The translations under genes were made by a program, and so were the position numbers. A stretch of DNA of 42,340 nt from DAIDKA01 sp049792815 (GTDB taxonomy: Bacteria > Pseudomonadota > Gammaproteobacteria > Steroidobacterales > Steroidobacteraceae). The notes below the pieces were generated by a model that saw nothing but the letters and a program-made list of their open reading frames with translations, was not told where the DNA came from and made no database searches. Below, piece after piece: positions 10,412 through 18,086 of this stretch (positions within the stretch are counted from its first letter, which is position 1; every line of letters starts with the position of its first letter). The stretch spans positions 1 to 42,340 of the forward strand of contig JBARBG010000059.1 of the NCBI GenBank assembly GCA_049792815.1, in the 5' to 3' direction.

Positions 10412-11229
10412 TCGGGCCGCTGGGCCTTCTCGAGATGAAAATGCAAACCCTTGGCGCCCAGGGAAACGTTCCTGAGCAGCCTCGACTCCAGGTAGGCGAC
10501 GCTGTTGGCCAGCCGGATCAGGCTGCCGGTCAGTGAACGCTTCGGTTGGCCCTTCGCACCGGTCCGATAGACGGCGTTTTCCTGGCCGCGCCAGAACTGC
10601 TCCATCCGCCTTCCCAGGAATGGTAGTTTGAAGCTTGCAAAGAAAGTGGCATCCAAGGTCGCGCCGATCAGGTGGTAGCTGTACCCCAGCCGCACGACCC
10701 TGAACGCGCACTTGAAGCGCTGAATCAGCTCGCGGCGCGTGTAGGCGTGATGGTGATCCTTGGTGTGCTGATAAATGTCGCGGTCCAGGAGCCGGAACAG
10801 CGCGTGGGCACCAACACCACCCTCGGCCGGAACAAACCCGATGAAGGCCCCACCGGGTCGCAGCACCCGCCAGATCTCCTCCAGCGATCGATCAAGGTTT
10901 GCCACGTGTTCGAGTACGTCGAAGGAGATCACCACGTCGCAGGAGTCCGCGGCAAGGGGTAAGGGGGCATCAGCGCCAACCTGGTGATATTCAAAATCCA
11001 CCGCCGTATGCGGCGCGCGGATATCGACGCCAACGCGCCGTGCCCTGGGTCTGAGGGCGCGCACCAGCTGCAGGTACTTGCCTTCGCCGGTCCCATAATC
11101 AAGTACCCGCGGCGCCTCGAGCTGCGGCAGACTCTCGACCAGCCAGCGCGCCTTCAAGCCCGGCAGGTCATGACTCGCAGGATCGGGTGCGAAATCGCCA
11201 TAAACCCAGGTATCCGGACTGGTGGTCAT
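10408..11229 (-). CDS. class I SAM-dependent methyltransferase
   Basis: 273 residues from an ATG that overlaps the upstream GT2 stop (ATGA at 11226-11229), so it is translationally coupled to that gene. The SAM-binding motif is VLDYGTGEGKYL near residue 43; further motifs are VISFDVLEHV and IWRVLRPGGAFIGFVP, typical of Methyltransf_11/23. The C-terminal half is basic and may contact membrane or polymer. With the GT2 it forms a two-gene unit facing against the rest of the cassette. The substrate is unknown. Its stop codon overlaps the convergent gene's stop at 10408-10411. Confidence 0.85.
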   Translation of the reverse strand: MTTSPDTWVYGDFAPDPASHDLPGLKARWLVESLPQLEAPRVLDYGTGEGKYLQLVRALRPRARRVGVDIRAPHTAVDFEYHQVGADAPLPLAADSCDVVISFDVLEHVANLDRSLEEIWRVLRPGGAFIGFVPAEGGVGAHALFRLLDRDIYQHTKDHHHAYTRRELIQRFKCAFRVVRLGYSYHLIGATLDATFFASFKLPFLGRRMEQFWRGQENAVYRTGAKGQPKRSLTGSLIRLANSVAYLESRLLRNVSLGAKGLHFHLEKAQRPD

Positions 11230-12158
11230 CCGCCGATCACTGATTGGCGGGAGCGCGGCGCGGGCGGCGTCGCGGCGGCGATCCCCGGCTGGGCCTGGAT
11301 TGCAGAGGCGAACCATCGCTCATGCGGACAGCGGCCGATGCGCACTTCTTCAAGCGATTGCAGCGTCTTGATGAATACCATCCCGGCGGCCCGCAGTGGC
11401 GTGTAATTCAGGCGCAGCCGCCGGTAGAATTCCTTGGTCGCGCGGTACATCGACCGAACATCCGCATTCGATCTACCCCCTGCGCGCATGAAGGCGACAT
11501 CGGCGCGGATGAAACGCATTGTGGGTCGAAATTTGCGTTCCAGTTCGTAGTATTGAATGACATCCGAGGAGAACTTCAAGCCCTGGTCGAAGCCCCCGAC
11601 TGCTTCCAGCAACCGGCGCTTGGTGAACAGGCCCTGGTGCAGCGGGAACAATCCGCAGCCGCGCAGCCGCGCCAGCAGTCGCGGCACCCTCCGATGCCGC
11701 CAAACGCCCCAGGAGCCCAACCGGCCCATCGAAACATCACCGGCAATCAGATCCGGATTTGCGGCGCTGCCGGGCGCCAGGCCTTCCACGACCCGTGCCA
11801 GCGTCGTTGGGGCAACCAAAAAGTCGTCGGCATTCAGGAATAGAACGTATTCGCCGGTGGCGGCGCGCAGCCCCTTGTTCATGGCGTCGAATATTCCGGA
11901 GTCGGGCTCATAGATCCGAACGATCCGCGCGGCGCTCGCGCAATGATCGATGATGGCACGAGTACCGTCGACGGAACCGCCGTCGACGCAGATTTGCTCC
12001 ACCGCGAAGTCCACTTGCTGCGCCGAAACCGACGCGATCGTATCCTCAATGGAGCCTGCCGCATTGAGTGAGACGGTGACAATGGAGATGAAGGGCGCAC
12101 CTTCAACAGGCGCAATTGCCGGATGGGTTGAATCTACCTGCGTCAAAGGCCACTCCAA
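11226..12158 (-). CDS. family 2 glycosyltransferase (WcaA-like)
   Basis: 310 residues from a TTG at 12158; I see no in-frame ATG or GTG before the conserved domain, and ribosome-site support is weak. Catalytic motifs are ISIVTVSLNAAGSIEDTI, CVDGGSVDGT, the subfamily signature EPDSGIFDAMNKG and the metal site LFLNADDF. A later HQGLFTKR fits the acceptor side of this subfamily, which is common in capsule and O-antigen loci. It is the first gene of a two-gene minus-strand unit whose leader faces the promoter region of the 12271 membrane protein. Confidence 0.85.
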   Translation of the reverse strand: MEWPLTQVDSTHPAIAPVEGAPFISIVTVSLNAAGSIEDTIASVSAQQVDFAVEQICVDGGSVDGTRAIIDHCASAARIVRIYEPDSGIFDAMNKGLRAATGEYVLFLNADDFLVAPTTLARVVEGLAPGSAANPDLIAGDVSMGRLGSWGVWRHRRVPRLLARLRGCGLFPLHQGLFTKRRLLEAVGGFDQGLKFSSDVIQYYELERKFRPTMRFIRADVAFMRAGGRSNADVRSMYRATKEFYRRLRLNYTPLRAAGMVFIKTLQSLEEVRIGRCPHERWFASAIQAQPGIAAATPPAPRSRQSVIGG

Positions 12159-12180
12159 TTCGTCCGAGGTCCACTACGTG

Positions 12181-12246
12181 CGACAGTTCACGCCCGCGGA
12201 GCTCTCAGATCGAACATAATAACGTGTACTACGCCCTCAACTGTCG
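12181..12246. repeat. 8-bp inverted repeat framing the divergent intergenic region
   Basis: CGACAGTT (12181-12188) and its exact reverse complement AACTGTCG (12239-12246) flank an AT-rich core containing CATAATAAC. The arms are 58 bp apart centre to centre. ACTACG also occurs as a direct repeat just before each arm (12173-12178 and, on the other side, 12228-12233). The stretch lies between the divergent starts at 12158 and 12271, where promoters for both units are expected. It could be an operator pair; no binding protein is implied by sequence. Confidence 0.4.
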
Positions 12247-12270
12247 TTTCGCAAGAGGAGTCGCTGAGCT

Positions 12271-14004
12271 GTGCTGACCGAATCGCCCGTCGTACGCGCC
12301 GTTGGCCCGCGTGTCCTGTTTCTGATGGGCGCCGTCATCACTGCCGCGATCCTATTGTGGACACATCACTTGCGGCTAAGCGGTGATCTGCACGGCTTTA
12401 CCAGCATCTTCTTCTACCTGTTTGTATACCAGGACTACTACGCCGCGGTCTGCGAGTTGCTCATACTGGGCGCCGCCGTATTCGTTGCGGCGCTGATTCC
12501 CACGGACAAACTTCTGCAGCAGGCGGGTGAACATCCCGGAACCATCGCCGTGGCATTCGCCGTGGCGCTGTCGGCAGGCTCGCTGCTCGTGTATCACGAC
12601 CATCCGCTTTCGATGGACGAGTACACGGCGTATTTCCAAAGTCAGGTCTTCGCGGCGGGCCATCTTGCCGGTCGCTTGCCATTGCCGATCATGGATTGGG
12701 TCATTCCGCCGGGATTTCAGAATTTCTTCCTGAATGTATCCAGTCAAACCGGGGAAGTCGCCTCCAACTACTGGCCGGGCCATGCGCTGCTCATGGCGCC
12801 GTTCATGCTGGCCGGAATCCCGTGGGCGTGCAACCCGGTGCTGTCGGCGCTGACCCTTCTGGTCATCCATCGGTTGGCGATGTATCTGTTTGAGGATGTG
12901 CAGGCCGCGGGCCTGGCGGTATTGCTGACGGTGGCCTCACCGGTCATGTTTGGCCTGGGCATCTCGTACTACTCGATGCCCGCCCATCTGCTGTGCAACA
13001 GCCTCTATGCTCTGCTGCTGGTGCGGCCCAGCCCCTGGCGGGCACTCGCGGCCGGTTTGGTCGGGTCAATTGCGCTGTGCCTGCACAACCCCCTGCCGCA
13101 TACGCTGTTTGCGCTGCCATGGATGATCTGGATTATCACTCGGCCGCGCGGGTTGCGGCTGCTCGCAGCCTTGTGCGCCGGCTATCTGCCGCTGTCGCTG
13201 CTGCTGGGTGTCGGCTGGTATGAATTCACCAATGACCTGCGTAATTCGGTCTCGGTCTCGGGTGCGCACGTAGACATCTTGGCGCACGTACAGGCTTTGC
13301 TCGGGATTTTCTCGAGGCCGGACGCAAACGTGCTGCTTGCGCGCTTTATCGCGATGGCAAAAACCTGGGTCTGGGCCGTACCTGGCATCGTGCTACTGGC
13401 CATCTACGGCGCTGCGCGGTGGCGTCGCCATCCACTTTGTATGCTGCTGGCCGTCTCGGCCCTGACCACACTGGTGGGATACGTATTCTTTCCACAGGAC
13501 CAGGGGCATGGCTGGGGTAATCGTTACTTCCACTCGGCGTGGATGGCACTGCCCCTGCTTGCGACGGCCGCCATATTCCGCCCGCGCTTGAGCCGCGAGA
13601 CCGCGATTGCAGAGTCGGCGGAACCGCTGCTATTCGGGGATGCGGCGAGTCGCTCATATATGGCGGCCTGCGTGCTGCTGACGCTGGTATTCGGCGTCGG
13701 ACTGCAGGCCTGGCAGATGCAGCGCTTCATCGCGGCCGTCCTGAACCAGGTGCCGCATTACGCGACCACCGGCCCTCAGGTGGTGATCCTGGACGTCAAC
13801 CCCAACTACGGCTTCTACGTGGGTGACCTGGTGCAAAATGATCCGTTCCTGCGCGGCCCTGTGATTCGCATGATGAGTCACGGCCTGGCCGAGGATACGC
13901 GGATGATGGCCCAGTTCTATCCAAACCTGCAGCTGGTGTCTGCCAACCATCTCGGTCGGGTGTGGTCGCAAAAGGGTGCCGCTCATGACGCCAGTCAGCG
14001 CTAG
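12271..14004 (+). CDS. polytopic membrane protein, GT-C-like glycosyltransferase candidate
   Basis: 577 residues with about ten or more hydrophobic helices. The GTG start at 12271 is supported by GGAG 10 nt upstream. After two or three helices it has SMDEYTAYFQSQVFAAGHLAG (D116, E117). An acidic pair in the first large outside loop is the hallmark of GT-C enzymes such as ArnT, PMT and related lipid-linked-sugar transferases. A GHALLMAPF segment follows, also typical of this group, and a soluble tail of ~80 residues ends the protein. GT-C enzymes use polyprenyl-phosphate sugars at the periplasmic face, which fits the GtrB-like and GtrA neighbours. I do not recognise a named family, so the role is inferred. 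Confidence 0.65.
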   Translation: MLTESPVVRAVGPRVLFLMGAVITAAILLWTHHLRLSGDLHGFTSIFFYLFVYQDYYAAVCELLILGAAVFVAALIPTDKLLQQAGEHPGTIAVAFAVALSAGSLLVYHDHPLSMDEYTAYFQSQVFAAGHLAGRLPLPIMDWVIPPGFQNFFLNVSSQTGEVASNYWPGHALLMAPFMLAGIPWACNPVLSALTLLVIHRLAMYLFEDVQAAGLAVLLTVASPVMFGLGISYYSMPAHLLCNSLYALLLVRPSPWRALAAGLVGSIALCLHNPLPHTLFALPWMIWIITRPRGLRLLAALCAGYLPLSLLLGVGWYEFTNDLRNSVSVSGAHVDILAHVQALLGIFSRPDANVLLARFIAMAKTWVWAVPGIVLLAIYGAARWRRHPLCMLLAVSALTTLVGYVFFPQDQGHGWGNRYFHSAWMALPLLATAAIFRPRLSRETAIAESAEPLLFGDAASRSYMAACVLLTLVFGVGLQAWQMQRFIAAVLNQVPHYATTGPQVVILDVNPNYGFYVGDLVQNDPFLRGPVIRMMSHGLAEDTRMMAQFYPNLQLVSANHLGRVWSQKGAAHDASQR

Positions 14005-15877
14005 CGCCATGGAGAACAACTCGACGCAACGCCTGGGAATGGCCGCACTCGCCTGCCTGGTCGTCGCCTTCTGGATACTGCTGCATCCCTATCGCGGCCT
14101 GGAGCACGATTCGGTGCTGTATGCGGTGCTGGCGCTGGCGCGCCTGCATCCGGCGGCCCTGGGTCACGATCTGTTCGTGCGCTACGGCACGCAGGACGGC
14201 TTCACCGTCTTCAGTCCGCTGTTCGCGGCGGAAATCCGCGCCGTGGGCCTGGAACAGGCGGCGGCGATCATGACCTTCATCACCCACGTCGCATTCCTGG
14301 GCGCGAGCTGGCTGCTGGCACGGCGCCTCATGTCACCGAGCCTGGCGCTGCTGGCCGTGGGACTGGTGGTGGTGGTGCCCTCCTGGTACGGATCAAACAG
14401 TGTGTTTGCGTACTTCGAGGCCTTCCTGACGCCGCGCCAGTCGGCGGAAGCCTTTGCGCTGGCCGGCCTGGCTGCGGCGCTGAGCGCGCGGCAGGTGCTG
14501 GCCGGGGTATGCATGCTGGTGGCGATGCTGCTGCATCCCATCATTGCGGCGGCCGGCGTCGTGGCCTGGATTGTCTTGAGCGCGGGCATGAGGTGGCCCC
14601 GTCTGGCCACGATCATTGCCGCCGTCCTGGCCGTGGCGCTGGTGGCAGGCTCCTTCACCGCCATGGGCCCCTTCAGGCACTTCGATGCTGCCTGGCTCAG
14701 CATACTCAAGGAGCGGCTCGCCTACCTGTTTCCGACCGAATGGCGCCTTACCGAGTGGGTCACCACAGAGGTGCACGCCGCGGTGCTGGTGGTGGGCATT
14801 GGCTTTTGCCGCAACGATGCGGTGCGCCGCCTGTGCATGGCGGGGCTGATCACCGTGGTGCTGGGAATGCTGTTCACCATCGTGGAGAGCGACTGGCTGC
14901 ACGTCGTCATTGCCGCACAACTGCAGACCTGGCGCTGGCTGTGGCTGCTCGGCGTACTGTCGTCAATGCTGCTGCCCGTGATCGCCGTGGACTGCTGGAA
15001 TTGCGGTGACCTGGGACGTGCCGCAGCCCTGGCGTTGCTCGGTGCGCTGCTGATCCACACCAATGACACCGCCGCCGTGCCGGCGCTGCTGGCCTGTGTC
15101 GCGGCGCTGGCGGCACCGCGTATCAGCACCCCGCCGCAGGCTCGGATATTCCTGGTGGTGGCCATCGGCCTGCTGGCCCTGAGCGTCGTGATTCTGGCCC
15201 AGGACATTCCCAATGTACTGCCGCAATTTCAGAGCATTCGCCAGGGCCGCCGGCCCTATCTGGTGCGGATCGGGGAGGCCCAGGCGCTGGCCTATGGCGG
15301 CCTGCTGCCCGCCGCCGCGCTGGCGCTGGTGTGCAGCGGGGTGACTCGCGCCACCCGCCGCATTGCGCTGCTGCTGGCGGGTCTGGGCGCCGTGCTGCTG
15401 CTGTCGGTGCTGTCGTACTCGGTGCAGACCTGGACCCATCGCAAGTTTCCTCTCGATCGGGTCCAGGCCTTCGCGCCCTGGCGGGCGGCCATACCCGAGA
15501 GCGATGAAGTGGTATGGCCGGATCCGCCGCCGGCGGAGTGGTTCGAACTGGGACGCGCCAGTTATTGGTCGCTCTATCAGATGGCCGGTATGGTATTTTC
15601 CCGCGATGTCACCATGGTCAGCACCGGCCGCGAGACGGCGGTGACGCCGCTGCTGCCGATGCTCGGCCGAACGCTGACCGCCGAACGTCACTACGCACAG
15701 GCACCCGCTGCGCAGAATCCGCAGGCCGCAACGCGTGCCCTGTGTCACCTGCGCGGCGTTACCTTCTTTGCAAGCTGGGCCGATCTGGGCTCGACACCCT
15801 ATCCTGCGGTGGCGCCGGATCCGGCCAAGCCCAATGAGATGCTGTACCTGTATCACTGCGGCGCGGATCAGCACTGA
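13985..15877 (+). CDS. large polytopic membrane protein of unknown function
   Basis: About 630 residues. The ATG at 13985 is chosen because AAGGG lies about 8 nt upstream; it overlaps the previous gene by 20 bases. A GTG at 13976 and an ATG at 14009 are alternatives. Many hydrophobic helices cover residues 20-470, then a soluble periplasm-like tail of ~140 residues. The first loop has an acidic LEHDSVLYAV followed by GTQDGFTVFSPLF, a pattern like that in other uncharacterised bacterial membrane proteins. The loop acid and overall build resemble GT-C enzymes, but I cannot place the family. Tandem position after the 12271 gene suggests a joint function. Confidence 0.6.
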   Translation: MTPVSASAMENNSTQRLGMAALACLVVAFWILLHPYRGLEHDSVLYAVLALARLHPAALGHDLFVRYGTQDGFTVFSPLFAAEIRAVGLEQAAAIMTFITHVAFLGASWLLARRLMSPSLALLAVGLVVVVPSWYGSNSVFAYFEAFLTPRQSAEAFALAGLAAALSARQVLAGVCMLVAMLLHPIIAAAGVVAWIVLSAGMRWPRLATIIAAVLAVALVAGSFTAMGPFRHFDAAWLSILKERLAYLFPTEWRLTEWVTTEVHAAVLVVGIGFCRNDAVRRLCMAGLITVVLGMLFTIVESDWLHVVIAAQLQTWRWLWLLGVLSSMLLPVIAVDCWNCGDLGRAAALALLGALLIHTNDTAAVPALLACVAALAAPRISTPPQARIFLVVAIGLLALSVVILAQDIPNVLPQFQSIRQGRRPYLVRIGEAQALAYGGLLPAAALALVCSGVTRATRRIALLLAGLGAVLLLSVLSYSVQTWTHRKFPLDRVQAFAPWRAAIPESDEVVWPDPPPAEWFELGRASYWSLYQMAGMVFSRDVTMVSTGRETAVTPLLPMLGRTLTAERHYAQAPAAQNPQAATRALCHLRGVTFFASWADLGSTPYPAVAPDPAKPNEMLYLYHCGADQH

Positions 15878-15894
15878 GCCCCTTGCCTCACGCC

Positions 15895-16296
15895 ATGCCC
15901 AAACTTTTCACCGAAGCGGCAAAGTACGCCGCGGTGTCCGCCGTCGCGTACGTCGTGGATACCGGGCTGCTGCTCATCCTGACGCGCCATGCGGGCTGGT
16001 ACTACCTGCTGGCAGCCAGCGTCTCGTTCGTGGCGGGCGCCACGGTCGCCTATGTCCTGTCGGTGCGCTTCGTGTTCAGCGCCCACCGGCTGCGCAACCG
16101 CAGGCTCGAATTCACCAGCTTCGTATTGCTGGGTCTGTGCGGAGTCGCCATCACCTTGCTGGTGTTGCGCGTGACGGTGGGCCGGCTGGGCATGGATCTG
16201 CTGTACGCCAAGGCGGTGGCGGCCGGCTTCAGTTTCGTGGCCAATTTCGCGCTGCGCCGCCAGCTGCTGTTCCGCAGCGCGGCGGCGCCGGTATGA
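15895..16296 (+). CDS. GtrA family membrane protein (putative lipid-linked sugar flippase)
   Basis: 133 residues from the ATG at 15895, with four hydrophobic helices, the standard GtrA layout. Motifs are KYAAVSAVAYVVDTGLLLIL at the start and the C-terminal AAGFSFVANFALRRQLLF, close to the family signature (..NF...R...F). GtrA proteins are thought to flip undecaprenyl-phosphate-sugar made by GtrB-type enzymes so that a GT-C enzyme can use it outside. The stop overlaps the next gene (ATGA at 16293-16296). An in-frame TTG at 15883 is a less likely start. Confidence 0.85.
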   Translation: MPKLFTEAAKYAAVSAVAYVVDTGLLLILTRHAGWYYLLAASVSFVAGATVAYVLSVRFVFSAHRLRNRRLEFTSFVLLGLCGVAITLLVLRVTVGRLGMDLLYAKAVAAGFSFVANFALRRQLLFRSAAAPV

Positions 16297-17873
16297 GTCG
16301 CACCGCCGTCATCGTGGGCGCGGGTCCCGCGGGTCTTACCGCGGCCTACGAGCTGCAACGCAGTTCGGATGTGCGGCCGCTGGTGTTTGAGATGGGCGAG
16401 CAGGTCGGCGGCATCTCCCGCACCATCAATTACCGCGGCAACCGCATGGATCTGGGAGGCCATCGCTTCTTCTCCAAATCCGACTGGGTGATGAACTGGT
16501 GGCAATCGATGCTGCCGGTGCTCGCCACGCAGCAGGATGTGGGCGCGGACGCGGCCGCCCTGCGCCTGTCCTACCAGGGCGCGGCGCGCGAGTTCACCCC
16601 GGCCGCGCTCGCCGCGGCGCACCGGGACGATGTGATGCTGGTGCGCAGCCGTCTGTCACGCATCTACTATCGGCGCCGCTTCTTCGCTTATCCGCTGAAG
16701 CTGAACCTGGCAACTCTGGCCAACTTGGGCGCGCCCTACACGGCGGCCATCGGCGCAAGCTACCTGGCGGCGCGTCTGAACCCGCGACGCCCCGAACTGA
16801 CGCTGGAGGATTTCCTGGTCAACCGCTTCGGCAACACCCTGTACCGCACCTTCTTCAAGGATTACACCGAAAAGGTCTGGGGCGTTCCGTGCGCGCAGAT
16901 CTCGGCCGAATGGGGCGCCCAGCGCATCAAGGGGCTGTCCATCAGCAAGGCGATTGCGCATGCGCTGACCAAACCCTTCCGCGGCCGCGACACCGCGCAG
17001 AAGTCCACCGAGACCAGCCTGGTGGAGCGCTTCCTGTATCCGAAGCTGGGGCCCGGACAGATGTGGGAGCATGTGGCCGCGCGCGTGACGGCAGCCGGTG
17101 GCGAAGTGCACCTGCGCCACCGCGTCGTCGGCCTGCAGCGTGAGGGCCAGCGCATCACCGGCGTCGAGGTGCGCGATGCGGCCACCGGCGAGGTGCGCCG
17201 CGTGGCCTGCGACCAGCTGCTCTCGAGCATGCCGGTCAAGGACCTCGCGGCACTGCTGCAGCCACAGGATCCGCAGGTGCTGCGCGTCGCCTCGCAACTG
17301 CCCTACCGCGATTTTCTCACCGCGGGCCTGCTGGTGCGGCGCATGCGCGGCGGCCACCCTGGCGCAGCCAATGGCATGCCTCCTGATAACTGGATCTATA
17401 TCCAGGAACCGGATGTGAAGCTCGGACGCCTGCAGGTGTTCAACAACTGGAGCCCGGCGCTGGTGGCGGACCCCGCAACCATCTGGCTGGGCCTGGAGTA
17501 CTTCTGTGACGAGGGCGATGCGCTGTGGAGCATGGCTGACGGCGCTTTGCTGAGCTTTGCCGCCGCGGAGCTGGCCAAGATCGGACTGATTGCCCAGGAG
17601 GATGTCCTGGACGGCACGGTCGTCAGGGTGCCCAAGGCCTATCCGGCCTATTTCGGCGTCTATAACGAGATCGGCAGGGTGCGCGACTGGCTGGACACCT
17701 TTCCCAATCTGTACCCGGTGGGCCGCAATGGCATGCACCGGTACAACAACCAGGACCATTCGATGTTGGCGGCCAAGGCGGCGGTGGAAGCCATCGTCAG
17801 TGGCAGCGCCGACAAGTCAGCGCTGTGGGCCGTGAATGTGGAAGACGAATACCACGAGTCGGCCCGCAAGTGA
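16293..17873 (+). CDS. FAD-dependent oxidoreductase, UDP-galactopyranose mutase/amine-oxidase-like
   Basis: 526 residues. The N-terminal dinucleotide-binding fold has VIVGAGPAGLTAAYE (G9, G11, G14). It is followed by VGGISRTI and DLGGHRFFS, which resemble the FAD segment of UDP-galactopyranose mutase and related NAD(P)-binding flavoproteins. FFKDYTEKVWGVP and the C-terminal YPVGRNGMHRYNNQDHSM, which lines the isoalloxazine site, support this. Such genes often sit beside GtrA and GT2 genes. Possible roles are making a furanose sugar nucleotide or oxidising or reducing a lipid-linked sugar; sequence alone does not decide. The ATG overlaps the GtrA stop. It is the last cassette gene before the pilA control region. 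Confidence 0.75.
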   Translation: MSRTAVIVGAGPAGLTAAYELQRSSDVRPLVFEMGEQVGGISRTINYRGNRMDLGGHRFFSKSDWVMNWWQSMLPVLATQQDVGADAAALRLSYQGAAREFTPAALAAAHRDDVMLVRSRLSRIYYRRRFFAYPLKLNLATLANLGAPYTAAIGASYLAARLNPRRPELTLEDFLVNRFGNTLYRTFFKDYTEKVWGVPCAQISAEWGAQRIKGLSISKAIAHALTKPFRGRDTAQKSTETSLVERFLYPKLGPGQMWEHVAARVTAAGGEVHLRHRVVGLQREGQRITGVEVRDAATGEVRRVACDQLLSSMPVKDLAALLQPQDPQVLRVASQLPYRDFLTAGLLVRRMRGGHPGAANGMPPDNWIYIQEPDVKLGRLQVFNNWSPALVADPATIWLGLEYFCDEGDALWSMADGALLSFAAAELAKIGLIAQEDVLDGTVVRVPKAYPAYFGVYNEIGRVRDWLDTFPNLYPVGRNGMHRYNNQDHSMLAAKAAVEAIVSGSADKSALWAVNVEDEYHESARK

Positions 17874-17880
17874 CCCTCCG

Positions 17881-17927
17881 CGTCACAATCTGACGTCCCG
17901 GGGTCCCTGCGTCGTCATCTGCTGACG
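17881..17927 (+). promoter_or_regulatory. two identical CGTCA-N5-TGACG dyads, candidate PilR enhancer sites
   Basis: The dyads lie at 17881-17895 (spacer CAATC) and 17913-17927 (spacer TCTGC). Their centres are 32 bp apart, about three helical turns, and lie about 142 and 110 bp before the predicted pilA start. NtrC-type activators bind such N5-spaced dyads as dimers and need two sites to form a hexamer. PilR is encoded in the same window. An outer GACCC/GGGTC pair (17872-17876, 17901-17905) also brackets the first dyad, so that one could instead belong to an mRNA hairpin after the preceding gene. Confidence 0.55.
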
Positions 17928-17973
17928 ATGCTAAGTTAAAGACCGCCCCCCTGGAGTCCTGTAATCGTTGTTG

Positions 17974-17986
17974 CATCAATAGGTTA
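17974..17986 (+). promoter_or_regulatory. IHF-like binding site between enhancer dyads and pilA promoter
   Basis: CATCAATAGGTTA matches the IHF consensus WATCAANNNNTTR at every defined position except the first. It is centred about 50 bp before the predicted start, between upstream dyads and the -24 box, where DNA bending helps sigma-54 activators touch polymerase. This is a pattern match only. Confidence 0.4.
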
Positions 17987-18003
17987 TAAGCCCCATCGGG
18001 ATC

Positions 18004-18019
18004 TGGCACGCACCTTGCT
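18004..18019 (+). promoter_or_regulatory. sigma-54 (-24/-12) promoter of pilA
   Basis: TGGCACGCACCTTGCT matches the RpoN consensus TGGCACG-N4-TTGCW at every defined base, with GG and GC at the required spacing. Transcription should start near 18030, leaving a leader of about 57 nt before the pilA ATG. RpoN with PilR control of pilin is established in Pseudomonas, and pilSR are present here. Confidence 0.88.
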
Positions 18020-18086
18020 CCTCTTCGTTACGACGGCGACCCGTGCCGCACCCAGATTCCCATCAAAGTTTCAGGAGAGAGTTCAC

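Noticed and set aside
15735..16292. N-terminal extension of the FAD oxidoreductase frame
   Set aside because: It overlaps the membrane protein and GtrA in another frame. The real N-terminus, MSRTAVIVGAGPAG, starts at 16293.
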